Source of the DNA: Planctomycetota bacterium
Lineage (GTDB): Bacteria > Planctomycetota > UBA1135 > UBA2386
Length of the DNA: 55,236 nucleotides
NCBI GenBank assembly: GCA_016872675.1
Contig: VGZG01000014.1
Location: 1-55,236 of the forward strand
Reading direction: 5' to 3'
Shown: positions 1 to 8,424 of the stretch, one piece after another
Numbering within the stretch: position 1 is the stretch's first letter
Layout: every line of letters begins with the position of its first letter
The notes under the pieces: model-generated
What the model saw: the letters and a program-made list of their open reading frames with translations, nothing else
Told to the model about the DNA's origin: nothing
The model's database searches: none
Translations under genes and position numbers: made by a program

Positions 1-107
1 GCGCCGGCGCCGCCAGCGCCGCGCCGGCCGGCAAGGGCGGCCGCGACGACACCCCGCGCTGGGCGGCGAGCGTCCGCGGCCAGCGCCAGTGGAGGACCGC
101 ACCGTGA
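1..107 (+). CDS. C-terminal tail of an upstream gene (partial)
   Basis: An open frame enters at base 3 and stops at TGA 105-107. It encodes an Ala/Gly-rich tail ending in WRTAP. The stop overlaps the GTG start of the next gene (GTGA), so the two are probably translationally coupled. Biotin carboxyl carrier genes often follow a biotin carboxylase or carboxyltransferase gene, so this may be one of those. Nothing in the visible 34 residues proves it, and the tail looks disordered. Confidence 0.5.
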   Translation, partial: AGAASAAPAGKGGRDDTPRWAASVRGQRQWRTAP

Positions 108-604
108 AGTACGTCACCAAGCTCGACGGCGTCGAACGCGAGTTCGAGTTCGTGCGCGAAGGCGGCAAGCTCATCGCGCGCTCCGGCGGCCGCGACCAGC
201 AGTTGGACCTCGCGCTGGTCGGCGACGGCGCGACGTTCTCGCTGCTCGTCGATGGCCGCAGCTACGACGTCGTCGCTGACGTTGATCGCGAGAAGGTGTT
301 CGCGCAGGTCCTCGGCCAGCGCTTCGTCGTCGGCGTCGAGGACGAGCGCGAGCGCGCCGCGCACGCGGTCGCCGGCAACAAGGCCGGCGGCAAGCGGGAG
401 TTGCGCGCGGCGATGCCGGGTATCGTCATCGACGTCAAGGTCGCGTCCGGCGACGAGGTCGAGGAAGGTCGCACGCTCGTCGTGCTCGAGGCGATGAAGA
501 TGCAGAATCCGCTCGCCGCCGAGCAGAAAGGCAAGGTGACGCGCGTGCTGTGCATCAAGGGCGAGGCGGTGGCGGCTGGCGCGCTGCTGGTCGAACTCGA
601 ATGA
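104..604 (+). CDS. Biotin carboxyl carrier protein (biotin/lipoyl attachment domain)
   Basis: A protein of 166 residues. The C-terminal ~70 residues form a biotinyl domain with the EAMKM motif, where Lys132 would carry biotin; MPG at 104-106 marks the start of the fold. The N-terminal ~90 residues resemble the beta-rich linker region of acyl-CoA carboxylase alpha chains. The role would be to carry the carboxyl group between the biotin carboxylase and carboxyltransferase of an acetyl-, propionyl- or similar CoA carboxylase. GTG at 104 was chosen because GGAGG at 91-95 lies 8 bases upstream; an in-frame GTG at 89 has no such site. The stop overlaps the next ATG (ATGA). The substrate of the carboxylase cannot be told from this subunit. 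Confidence 0.85.
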   Translation: MKYVTKLDGVEREFEFVREGGKLIARSGGRDQQLDLALVGDGATFSLLVDGRSYDVVADVDREKVFAQVLGQRFVVGVEDERERAAHAVAGNKAGGKRELRAAMPGIVIDVKVASGDEVEEGRTLVVLEAMKMQNPLAAEQKGKVTRVLCIKGEAVAAGALLVELE

Positions 605-1410
605 GCCGCGTCGCGTTCGCGGTGTACGCCGCGCTGGCGCTCGCCGCCTGCGCGCCGTTCGAGGTGCCGCCCGCCGAAGCGACGCTGCGCGAGGAGCGCG
701 GCGACCGGGCGCTGGAGACGCGCACGCGCGCGGCCATCACTGCCGCCGATGCTGCGCCCGCCGACCCGAAGGCGGCGCTCGTCGCCAGTCGCTGGCTGTT
801 TTTCGCCGCCGACTGGCGCATGCAGCGCGCCATCTGCGAGTGGCTGCGCGCGCACCCTGCCGCCGCGCGCGCCGACGTGCTCGCCGCCGACGAGCGCGTG
901 CCCGACGGCGTGCGCAAGGAGGTCGCCTCGCTGTGCCAGCGCGGCCTCGAGTTCGCCGACCGCGCCGCTGCGAAGCTGCCCGGCGACGTCGACGCGCGCT
1001 TGCACCAGGCGCTGCACACGTCGCTGCTGGCGTGGTCGCAGGGCGCGGCGAAGGCGCTCGTCGCCGGCTACGGCCGCACGATCGGCAATGCGGTCGACGC
1101 CGCCGTCGCGATCGACCCGCTCTTCGACGGCGCCGCGCCGCTGCGCCTCGCCGGTCGCTTCCGCAGCCAGGCGCCGTGGCCGTACGGCGACAAGCCGGCG
1201 GCCGAGCGGGCGCTGCGGCGAGCCGTGCAGGCGACGCCGAACCTCGTCAACTGCCTGTTCTATGGCGACGCGCTGGCGGCGTCAGAACGCTTCGCCGAGG
1301 CCGAGATCGAGTGGCGGGCAGCCGTCGGCGCGCGCTCCGACGCGGGGACGCAGTGGACGGGCGAGTTCCTGCGCGAGCAGGCGCGTCGCCGGCTCGGCGC
1401 GCCGCAGTAG
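601..1410 (+). CDS. Lipoprotein with TPR-like helical repeats
   Basis: A 269-residue protein with a lipoprotein signal peptide (LALAAC, lipidated Cys17). The mature part is alpha-helical and Ala-rich, with TPR-like segments near residues 170-260. The general layout recalls the TatT family of TRAP-transporter-associated TPR lipoproteins, but that is only a resemblance. It overlaps the carrier-protein gene by 4 bases, so it is cotranscribed with it. No catalytic motif is visible. It is probably anchored in a membrane facing the periplasm. Confidence 0.6.
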   Translation: MSRVAFAVYAALALAACAPFEVPPAEATLREERGDRALETRTRAAITAADAAPADPKAALVASRWLFFAADWRMQRAICEWLRAHPAAARADVLAADERVPDGVRKEVASLCQRGLEFADRAAAKLPGDVDARLHQALHTSLLAWSQGAAKALVAGYGRTIGNAVDAAVAIDPLFDGAAPLRLAGRFRSQAPWPYGDKPAAERALRRAVQATPNLVNCLFYGDALAASERFAEAEIEWRAAVGARSDAGTQWTGEFLREQARRRLGAPQ

Positions 1411-1455
1411 CGCAGCGATCGCTGCCTGCGGGCCGCACCGGCCCGTCGTGCGACG

Positions 1456-1560
1456 GCCTCCGCACTGTGGAGGCGGTCGGGTCGCAGGCGCTGCGTGGCT
1501 GCGAACGCGGCCACGAGGGGCATACTGGGAGCCCGTAGGACGTTTCCTTCTCGGGCTCTC
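1456..1560. terminator. Two hairpins between convergent genes
   Basis: GCCTCC at 1456-1461 pairs with GGAGGC at 1469-1474 (7-base loop). GAGCCCG at 1529-1535 pairs with CGGGCTC at 1552-1558. They lie between converging genes, where a two-way terminator is expected. There is no T-tract, so the role is inferred from position. Confidence 0.35.
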
Positions 1561-2629
1561 AGCCGGCCCGCGCCGACAGCGTCAGTCGCAGCGTCGCGCG
1601 CGCGCCCGGCGCCAGCGTCCGCGCGGCCTGCTTGACGTTGGCGGTCTCGACGCAACAGAAGCGGAGCCAGTCGTCGGGGCCGAGCCCCGACAGCGTCGAT
1701 GCCTTGGCGGGCCACGGCGACCAGACGATCGCCGAACGGGCTTCGGGCGCCACCAGCGCGACGACGCGGCCGAGCGCCGGCGCGTGCAGCTCGATGCGCG
1801 CTGGCGCGTCCTGGTAGACGCGATCCGTCTCGGCGCGAAAGCGCACCGGCGCGCGCAGGTCGGCGTGCGGGTCTGGCGCCTTGGCGTGTTCGACGCAGTC
1901 GGCGGCTTCGAGACCGTGCACCGAGGCGGTCGTCACGTCGCCGAGCGCGAAGTAGGTGTGCAGCGCCTCCTCGTAGCGCAACGGCGCGTCGCCGCGGTTG
2001 ACGACGGTCAGCGCGAGTTCGAGGCGATCGGCGAGCGCGACGTCGAACGCGAGGTGGAAGCGATGGGGCCACAGCGCCTGCGTCGCCTCGTCGTCGTCGG
2101 CGACGAAGCGTGCGCGCGCACCGGGCCCGAGCGACGCCACGCGCCACATCAGCGTGCGCGCGAAGCCGTGCTGCGGCTTCGTCGGATCGTCCGGATGCGC
2201 GCCGAACCACGGGAACACGATCGGCGCGCCGCCGCGCACGGCCTTGCCGGCGGCGTAGGCCTCGGCGCTGCCGATCCACAGCACGTCGCCGGTGCGGTCG
2301 CGCCACGAAAGAACCTGCGCGCCGAGCTGCGCGACGAGGGCCTCGCCGCACGCTGCCGTCAGGCGCACGGCAGGGCGACCGCCGGGGTCGGTCGTCGCGA
2401 CGGCCGTGCCGTCGGCATCGCCGCAGCCGACCAACGGATCGGGCGTCGTGGCGCAGGCGCGGCAGACGCACGCGCGTTCGACGGCTGCGGGAGGGATCGC
2501 GGCGAGCGTCGCCGGCGCGATGCACACCGCGCCGCACCAGCAGTCCTCGCAGCGGGTCGCGCCGGCGGCGATGGCGCAGGCGGTGGGCTGGCCGCAGAGC
2601 GGGCAGCGGGCGGGATCGACGTCGGCCAC
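1559..2629 (-). CDS. Cysteine-rich CWC domain fused to D-hexose-6-phosphate mutarotase-like protein
   Basis: A 356-residue protein with a GTG start. Residues 1-60 hold ten cysteines (9, 12, 18, 27, 30, 32, 36, 54, 56, 59), including CPLCG and CWCG, in the pattern of the small cysteine-rich CWC family, whose function is unknown. Residues ~70-356 form an aldose 1-epimerase / hexose-6-phosphate mutarotase (YeaD-type) fold, with PIVFPWFG, QHGFAR and the late VETAN segment. The enzyme part would interconvert alpha and beta anomers of a sugar phosphate in the cytoplasm. The two parts share one uninterrupted frame, so this is a real fusion in this sequence. It converges on the lipoprotein gene and lies 31 bases downstream of the next minus-strand gene. 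Confidence 0.82.
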   Translation of the reverse strand: MADVDPARCPLCGQPTACAIAAGATRCEDCWCGAVCIAPATLAAIPPAAVERACVCRACATTPDPLVGCGDADGTAVATTDPGGRPAVRLTAACGEALVAQLGAQVLSWRDRTGDVLWIGSAEAYAAGKAVRGGAPIVFPWFGAHPDDPTKPQHGFARTLMWRVASLGPGARARFVADDDEATQALWPHRFHLAFDVALADRLELALTVVNRGDAPLRYEEALHTYFALGDVTTASVHGLEAADCVEHAKAPDPHADLRAPVRFRAETDRVYQDAPARIELHAPALGRVVALVAPEARSAIVWSPWPAKASTLSGLGPDDWLRFCCVETANVKQAARTLAPGARATLRLTLSARAG

Positions 2630-2660
2630 GCGCGCAGCGTAGGCGTCGCGCGACGGCCCG

Positions 2661-3863
2661 TCAGCCCTTCATCTGCTTGAGCTTGGCGATCGCGCCGAGC
2701 ACGTTCTTGCCGGCGGTGGTGCGCGTGCCGGTCTGGTAGCCGCCGCCGTCATCGACGTTCTGGGCCGCTGGCTCGGCCGTCGTCGTCGCCGCGATTGGCG
2801 TGGCCGTGGCGACGGTCGGCTCCGCTGGCGTCGCCGCCGACGTGGTCATCGCTGGCGCGGCGTTCGTCGGGACGGCGCGCAAGCCGCCGTTCACCGTGGC
2901 GCCGATCTGCGCGACTTGCGTCGCGACGCCGGCCATCTCGCGCTGGACCTCCCGCACGATGGCCTCGAGGTCGCCTAGTTTGCCGTCGCGCAGCCTCGCT
3001 AGGCCGGTCTGCAAGTCGGTCGCGGCGCGGTCGACGCGCGCCGACAGGTCGCCGCCGACCTTCTGCACTGTCTCGCCGCGCTGTAGCGACTCGAGCGCGG
3101 CGTTCGCACGGTCGCTCGCCTCCTCGAGGCGGAAGAGCGACTTGCGCGCTTCGCCGTCCTCGAGGCGCTGCGCCACCGCGGCGACGCCGACCTCGAGGCG
3201 CGCGAGCGCTTGTGCCAATGGGTCGAGGTTGGGCGGGGCGGCGCGGCTGACGAGCGCGCCGAGGCGCTGGTCGAGCTGATCCACGGCGGAGGCGAGCTCG
3301 GTGGTCTGGCCCGAGATCTCCATCAGCGGCGCGCCGTACATCTTCACGGCCTTGGTCAGGTTGGCGATCTTCTCGTCCTGGCGCTGCATCATCAGCAGCG
3401 CCTGGCCAAGGTCGCCGAGCGTCTCGTCGGCGCCGCGCGTCGCGGCCAGCGCTTCGAGTTGCGCCTGCATCGACGCGGCGTCGGCGCGGCGGTCGTCGTC
3501 GAGCGCCGCGAGCCGATCCTGCAGCTTCGCGTTCTGGCGCTGCAGCGCCGACGCGCCGGCGAACGCCGCAGCGCACGCCAGCAGCGCGCCGGTCGAGAAT
3601 CCGAGGGCCGGCAGGTCGGGCACGAACGCGGCCGCCGCGGCGCCGCCGCCGGCGAGGACCGTCAGGAGCCCGGCGAAGCCGCCGTTGCCAGGGCGCGTCA
3701 CCAGGGTCACGGCCGGCTCGTCGGTGACCGTGTCTGCCGCCGCAGTCGCCGCGGCCTTCGCCGCGGTTGCGTCAACCACCGTCGCGGGATCCTGGTCGTC
3801 CAGGAAGGCGGGCAGGGCGGACTCTGGGCGCATGGCCGGCGGCTGGTTCATCGTCGTGCGCAT
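2661..3863 (-). CDS. Membrane-anchored coiled-coil protein, function unknown
   Basis: A 400-residue protein of no recognised family. It has an acidic, Ala-rich N-terminus (~1-70). Residues ~75-105 are two hydrophobic stretches, probably a membrane hairpin. A long coiled coil follows (~105-325: QRQNAKLQDRL, NLTKAVKMYG and similar), then a low-complexity Ala/Thr/Pro segment and a basic end (IAKLKQMKG). ATG at 3863 was chosen because AAGGAG lies 8 bases upstream; a longer frame to 3914 lacks a site. It is transcribed divergently from ptsI. The layout resembles structural or scaffold proteins of the cell envelope, but no function can be assigned. Confidence 0.7.
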   Translation of the reverse strand: MRTTMNQPPAMRPESALPAFLDDQDPATVVDATAAKAAATAAADTVTDEPAVTLVTRPGNGGFAGLLTVLAGGGAAAAAFVPDLPALGFSTGALLACAAAFAGASALQRQNAKLQDRLAALDDDRRADAASMQAQLEALAATRGADETLGDLGQALLMMQRQDEKIANLTKAVKMYGAPLMEISGQTTELASAVDQLDQRLGALVSRAAPPNLDPLAQALARLEVGVAAVAQRLEDGEARKSLFRLEEASDRANAALESLQRGETVQKVGGDLSARVDRAATDLQTGLARLRDGKLGDLEAIVREVQREMAGVATQVAQIGATVNGGLRAVPTNAAPAMTTSAATPAEPTVATATPIAATTTAEPAAQNVDDGGGYQTGTRTTAGKNVLGAIAKLKQMKG

Positions 3864-3947
3864 CAGCGGAACTCCTTGTGGATCGGCAGCGGCGGCCTCG
3901 GCGGTGGAGGGCATGTTGCAATCCGACCGGCCGTCCCTGAAAACGCG

Positions 3948-5720
3948 ATGTCAAGGATGGCTCGCAAGCTCAAAGGCATCGCCGCTGCGCGTGGAGTCGC
4001 GATCGCTCCGATCGTGCGCTTCCATCCGACGCTCGAGCACATCCCGACCTGGAAAGTGGCCGAGGCGGCGATCGACGCGGAGCGGTCCCGCTTCACCAAC
4101 GCCGTCGCCGCCGTCGCCGCCAGCCTGATGGCGCTGCAGCAGGAGATCGCCGGCTCGATCGGCAAGCACGACGCGCGCATCTATGACGCGCAGTTGGCGA
4201 TCCTGCAGGACCCATCGTTCCGCCGCGACGTCGAGGCAGAGGTGCGCGCGCACCAGGTCAACCTCGAGGTCGCGCTGCAGCGGGTCATCGCCCGCTATGA
4301 AGGCGTGTTCGCGGCGATGGAGAACGCGGCGATGCGAGACCGCGCCGCCGATCTGCGCGACATCGGCCGCCAGCTGGTCGGCGCGCTGATGGCGCAGGCG
4401 CGCCAGAAGTACACCTCCAACGGCGCCGACTACCTGTTCGCCGCCGAGGAGTTCCTGCCGAGCGACGCCGGCATCCTCGATCGCGCTCACATCCGCGGCA
4501 TCGTGACCGCGCACGGCGGCAAGTACTCGCACGGCGCCATCCTCGCGCGCTCGCTCGGCATCCCCGCCGTCGTCGGCGTCGACCAGGTCATGCTGGAGTC
4601 GACGACCGGCACGATGGCGATTGTCGATGGCGACGCTGGTCTCGTGCTGCTCGACCCGTCGCCTGACGAGTTGCGCGACTACGAGCGCCGCGCGCGCGAG
4701 CAGCGCGCCATCGACCGGCGCATCGCCGAGGTTCGCTTCCAGCCGTCGGTCACGCCGGACGGCACGCAGGTGCAACTGCTGGCGAACGTCGAGGGCGTGC
4801 GCGACCTCGAGGCGCTCGAGATCGACGCGATCGCGGGCATCGGCCTGTTCCGCACCGAGTTCGCGTTCATGGAGCGTCGCCAGTTCCCGACCGAGGACGA
4901 ACAGATGGCGATGTACCGCCGCGCCATGGACGGCGCGCGCGGCAAGCCGGTGACCTTCCGCACGCTCGATGTCGGCGGCGACAAGCCGCTCGGCTACTTC
5001 AAGATGCCGGAGGAACGCAACCCGGTGCTCGGGTGGCGCGGCATCCGGCTGTGCCTCGACTGGCCGGACATCCTGTACTCGCAGGTGCGCGCGATCCTGC
5101 GCGCCAGCGCGCTCGGGCACGCCCGCATCCTGTTGCCGATGGTCAGCTCGCGGGCCGAGGTCGCGCGCTGCCGCGACGTGCTCGATCAGCTGACTGCCGA
5201 CCTGCGCGCGACCGGCGTGCCCTACGACCCGAAGATCGAACTCGGCGTGATGGTGGAGGTGCCCGTCCTCGTGCCGGTGCTGCCCGAGGTCCTGCCGCTC
5301 GCCGACTTCGTGTCGGTCGGCACCAACGACCTCGTGCAGTACTTGCTCGCCGTCGACCGCGACAACCAGCGCGTCGCGAAGATGTACGACCCGTTCCATC
5401 CGGGCGTGCTGCGCGTGCTGCGCGAGATCGCGGCGACCGCCAAGGCCGCCGGCAAACCCGCTTCGATCTGCGGCGAGATCGCCGGCGACCACTGGTTCAC
5501 GCCGTTCCTCGTGGGGCTTGGCTACCGCGAACTGTCGATGGCGCCCGTGTTCCTGCCGCGCGTCAAACTCATGCTGCGCAGCTTCACCATCGTCGAGTGC
5601 GAGGACCTCGCCGCGCGGGCCATGGCGATGCCTTCGACCGCGGCGGTCCGCAAGCTGGTGCAGGACGAGATCCAGCCGCGGTGGGCGAGCCAACTTGGCG
5701 CCGAGGAGACCCGACGATGA
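3948..5720 (+). CDS. ptsI: Phosphoenolpyruvate-protein phosphotransferase (PTS enzyme I)
   Basis: A 590-residue protein of normal length for enzyme I. The N-terminal part (~1-145) matches the HPr-binding domain. The phosphohistidine motif GGKYSHGAILARSLGIPAVV contains the active His195. The C-terminal TIM barrel has GLFRTEFAFM, VSVGTNDLVQY and the catalytic CGEIAGD. It takes phosphate from PEP and passes it to HPr in the cytoplasm. No HPr or sugar-specific EII gene is in the window, which fits a regulatory PTS. ATG 3948 was chosen; ATG 3957 is an alternative. It overlaps the Myb-repeat gene by ATGA. Confidence 0.93.
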   Translation: MSRMARKLKGIAAARGVAIAPIVRFHPTLEHIPTWKVAEAAIDAERSRFTNAVAAVAASLMALQQEIAGSIGKHDARIYDAQLAILQDPSFRRDVEAEVRAHQVNLEVALQRVIARYEGVFAAMENAAMRDRAADLRDIGRQLVGALMAQARQKYTSNGADYLFAAEEFLPSDAGILDRAHIRGIVTAHGGKYSHGAILARSLGIPAVVGVDQVMLESTTGTMAIVDGDAGLVLLDPSPDELRDYERRAREQRAIDRRIAEVRFQPSVTPDGTQVQLLANVEGVRDLEALEIDAIAGIGLFRTEFAFMERRQFPTEDEQMAMYRRAMDGARGKPVTFRTLDVGGDKPLGYFKMPEERNPVLGWRGIRLCLDWPDILYSQVRAILRASALGHARILLPMVSSRAEVARCRDVLDQLTADLRATGVPYDPKIELGVMVEVPVLVPVLPEVLPLADFVSVGTNDLVQYLLAVDRDNQRVAKMYDPFHPGVLRVLREIAATAKAAGKPASICGEIAGDHWFTPFLVGLGYRELSMAPVFLPRVKLMLRSFTIVECEDLAARAMAMPSTAAVRKLVQDEIQPRWASQLGAEETRR

Positions 5721-6514
5721 ACTCGCGGCCGTTGCGGCGCGGTAACTGGTCGGTGCAGGAACTCGAGCGCTTGCGCCAGTTGCTGCCGGCGCGCGGCGTG
5801 CTGACGACGGCGCAGTTGCTCCGCCGCTCGGCCGTGTGCGTCGAGCGCAAGGCCGCCGAACTGCTGCGCGTGCCACCGCGCCGCGGCGATTGGACGGACA
5901 GCGACGACCAGGTGCTGCAGGACGCATGGGGAGCCGTCGACGCGCGCCTGCTGGCGATGATGCTCGGGCGCATGCCACATGACGTGCGCAAGCGCGCTAC
6001 GGATCTGCGCGAACGGCCGCTCGCCGGCCCGTGGAAGCAACCCGAGCGCCAGCGCCTCAAGCGCCTGTACGGCACGCGCGCCGACGCCGACCTTGAGGTG
6101 TGCTTGCGGCGGCCTGCCGGCGAGGTGCGCGCCATGGCGCAGGCGCTCTGCCTCGCCAAGGACAAGCGCTTCGCTGCCGCGGTTGCCGGCGCGGGCGGCG
6201 TTGCCAGCGCGGTTCGCGCGTTCGCCGGGCGGCCGACGCACATGCCGCGCTGGACCGCGGGCGAGGTCGAGCGCCTGCGCGCGATCTATCCCGACCGCGA
6301 CAACCTCGCCGTGGCGCAGACCCTCGGCCGCACGGTCACTAGCGTCGCCAACAAGGCCAACCAGTTGGGCTTGCACAAGTCACCGGTGCTGCTCGCCGAC
6401 ATCGGCCGGGCCAACGTTTCGCTGCGCTATCGGCCGGCCGATCCGACAACCGCTGTGACGGTTGCTACGCCCGGGCGCGTCGCCCCGATCGAGGCGGCTG
6501 CCCAGGCCCCCTGA
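5717..6514 (+). CDS. Protein with four Myb/SANT-like helix-turn-helix repeats
   Basis: A 265-residue basic protein. Four repeats of about 40 residues are each led by a tryptophan: W11 (11-51), W59 (59-98), W106 (106-146) and W179 (179-219). The last is the clearest: PRWTAGEVERLRAIYPD, then an LGRTVTSVANKANQLGL recognition-helix-like end. This matches the Myb/SANT-like pattern of Trp, acidic helix, aromatic, LGR turn and basic helix. It most likely binds DNA. It overlaps ptsI by 4 bases, so it is made with enzyme I; a link to PTS control is plausible but unproven. The C-terminal 45 residues are disordered. Confidence 0.7.
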   Translation: MNSRPLRRGNWSVQELERLRQLLPARGVLTTAQLLRRSAVCVERKAAELLRVPPRRGDWTDSDDQVLQDAWGAVDARLLAMMLGRMPHDVRKRATDLRERPLAGPWKQPERQRLKRLYGTRADADLEVCLRRPAGEVRAMAQALCLAKDKRFAAAVAGAGGVASAVRAFAGRPTHMPRWTAGEVERLRAIYPDRDNLAVAQTLGRTVTSVANKANQLGLHKSPVLLADIGRANVSLRYRPADPTTAVTVATPGRVAPIEAAAQAP

Positions 6515-6532
6515 CGGCCTCATCCGGCCGTC
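6513..6532 (+). terminator. Hairpin at the end of the ptsI operon
   Basis: GACGGCC at 6513-6519 pairs perfectly with GGCCGTC at 6526-6532 around a 6-base loop, starting inside the stop codon of the Myb-repeat gene. There is no T-tract. The 104 bases between it and the STAS gene show no clear promoter. Confidence 0.35.
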
Positions 6533-6636
6533 GCCACCGCGATTTCGACCGCCCGCCTCAACCCTGGCGCTGCCGTCGGTCGATGGTCCCGCCACGCGAC
6601 GCCAGGAACCGGCGGCCGCGCACACCGAGGTACGCC

Positions 6637-7026
6637 ATGGAAATCGTGGGCAAGAAGAGCCCGGGCCTGTCGGTCACGGCGCTGAAGGACGACAAGACCG
6701 TCATCATCACGTTCAACGACCGTAGCCTGAACTTCTACGTCACCGACGCGCTGAAGGAGCAGTTGAAGGAGGCGATCAACGGCAAGATCGAGGAGGGCTA
6801 CCAGCACTTCGTGCTGAACCTCGACAACGTCAAGATCATCGACTCCTGCGGCGTTGGCCTCGTCATCGTCGCCAACAACGTGACGTCGTCACGCAACTGC
6901 AAGCTCTACCTGAGCAACATCAAGCCATTCATCGTCAAGATCTTCGAGATCATGCGCATCTCGAAGCACCTGGCGATCTTCGAGCGCGAGGACGAGGCGC
7001 TACAGGCCATCAAGGCGGCGAAGTGA
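6637..7026 (+). CDS. STAS-domain anti-sigma factor antagonist
   Basis: A 129-residue single STAS domain of usual SpoIIAA/RsbV length. The motif IIDSCGVGLVIVANN places the phosphorylatable serine at Ser70. Such proteins bind an anti-sigma kinase when dephosphorylated and so free a sigma factor. No anti-sigma kinase or phosphatase gene is beside it. Instead, a histidine kinase and a response regulator follow on the same strand after 78 bases, suggesting a shared signalling role. ATG 6637 was chosen because the domain begins directly after it. Confidence 0.85.
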   Translation: MEIVGKKSPGLSVTALKDDKTVIITFNDRSLNFYVTDALKEQLKEAINGKIEEGYQHFVLNLDNVKIIDSCGVGLVIVANNVTSSRNCKLYLSNIKPFIVKIFEIMRISKHLAIFEREDEALQAIKAAK

Positions 7027-7104
7027 GGCCGCCGGCGGGGCGCCTCCCCGCCGCCTGCCCGTCGCCGTCACCATCGCCAGACGCCGACGGCGCGTGATCC
7101 CGCC

Positions 7105-7335
7105 ATGGCCACGAGCACGACCTTCTCGAACGTCGACTCCGGCGAGCCGCGCGGCGGTTGCCTGCGCGCCGCCATCGCTGCCCCCGGCGGCTGCGCCGGT
7201 CTCGTCGCTGCGGCTCGCGCTGCCGGCGACGAACTGTTGCGTCACCAGGAGCGCGACGCGCGCGTGCGGATGTAGCGCCAGGACGAGCGGCTGCACGATC
7301 ACCAAGAGACCTTCTTCCTCGACCTGTCGCGGCTG
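7105..7335 (+). other. Possible 5' coding extension of the histidine kinase, broken by an in-frame TAG
   Basis: From ATG 7105 the kinase frame is open for 56 codons, hits TAG at 7273-7275, then stays open into the kinase. The residues on either side (RDARVRM, stop, RQDERLHDHQETFFLDLSRLMN) read like one charged helix leading into a PAS domain. A CAG-to-TAG change would explain it. It may be a true nonsense mutation, a sequencing error, or a chance open stretch. Confidence 0.45.
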
Positions 7336-8424
7336 ATGAACATCATCACCAACATCATGGACGGCATCGTGTTCGTCGACCGTGGCGGCAACGTCGCGTT
7401 GATGAACCCGGTCGCCGAGGATCTTCTTGGCGCGAAGTTCTTCGTCGCCATCGGCAAGCCGGTCGTCGCGCTGCAGGGCCGCAAGGAACTGCTGCAGGCC
7501 GTCGCCGCCGACCACGCGCGCATGGACCGCCAGCGCGAGGTGACCCAGACCGTCGAGGTGCATCACGACGCGCAGGACATCATGTTCATCAAGTGCACGA
7601 CCAGCCGCGTGCTCGACTGGCGCGGCCAGCTGGCGGGCGTGCTGACGGCGCTGCGCGACGTCACCGCCGAGCACAAGACCGACCAGCTACGCAATCAGTA
7701 CCTCTCGATCGTCGCGCACGAACTGCGCACGCCGCTGACCGGGATCAAGACGTTCGCCACGATGATGGCCAAGGGCTCGCTGGGCCCCCTCAGCGACCGC
7801 CAGCAGCGTGTCTGTGACGCCATTCGCGAGCAGTCGGTGCGCCTGGAGCACCAGATCGACAAGCTGATCAACCTCGGCAACCTGGAGGCCTGTGAGTACG
7901 GCCAGGACCGCGAATCGTTCCCCGTGGCGGAATTCGCCGCCGGCCTGCTGGCCCCGTTCGAGCAGCCGGCGAGGGACCGTAAGATCGCCTTGACCTTCGA
8001 CGTCGAGGGCGACGACCTGTGGCTCCAGGCCGATCGCGCCGACCTGCGCCGGGCCTGCCAGACGCTGGTCGAGAACGCCGTGAAGTTCACGCGCGATGGC
8101 GGCCACATCGCCGTTGCCATCGAGCTGTCAGGCGCCGGCCTGCGATTCCGTGTCACCGACGACGGCGTCGGCGTCGACCCCCGTTACCACCGCCGCATCT
8201 TCGAGAAGTTCTTCCAGGTCGAGGATCCGCTGACCCGCCACCACGGCGGCGCCGGCCTTGGCCTCTTTGTCGCCAAGGGCATCGTCGAAGCCCACGGCAG
8301 CCGCATCGAGGTCTCCAGCCAGCTGGGCCAAGGTGCCGATTTCTCCTTTGCCCTGCCCGTGCACAAGCAGGGCGTTCCCGTCATCGCTGGAGCCAAGAAC
8401 CCATCGCAGGGAGCGCAACCATGA
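7336..8424 (+). CDS. PAS-domain sensor histidine kinase
   Basis: A 362-residue protein counted from ATG 7336. Residues 1-115 form a PAS domain (DGIVFVDRGGNVALMNPVAE). The HisKA motif YLSIVAHELRTPL puts the phosphoacceptor at His128. The HATPase part has an N box (LVENAVKFTRDGG), DDGVGVD and GGAGLGLFVAKGIVEAHG. No transmembrane segment is seen, so it is a cytoplasmic sensor. It overlaps the response regulator gene by ATGA, its likely partner. The PAS domain starts almost at residue 1, which is unusually abrupt and supports a lost upstream extension. Confidence 0.88.
   Translation: MNIITNIMDGIVFVDRGGNVALMNPVAEDLLGAKFFVAIGKPVVALQGRKELLQAVAADHARMDRQREVTQTVEVHHDAQDIMFIKCTTSRVLDWRGQLAGVLTALRDVTAEHKTDQLRNQYLSIVAHELRTPLTGIKTFATMMAKGSLGPLSDRQQRVCDAIREQSVRLEHQIDKLINLGNLEACEYGQDRESFPVAEFAAGLLAPFEQPARDRKIALTFDVEGDDLWLQADRADLRRACQTLVENAVKFTRDGGHIAVAIELSGAGLRFRVTDDGVGVDPRYHRRIFEKFFQVEDPLTRHHGGAGLGLFVAKGIVEAHGSRIEVSSQLGQGADFSFALPVHKQGVPVIAGAKNPSQGAQP

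Noticed and set aside
3951-5978. 675-codon open frame opposite ptsI
   Set aside because: It is the mirror of a confident enzyme I gene. In very GC-rich DNA the opposite frame lacks stops. The protein is His/Arg/Ala-rich with no motif.
7273-7275. TAG as a pyrrolysine codon in the kinase
   Set aside because: No pyl genes or methylamine methyltransferase context; a C-to-T change is simpler.
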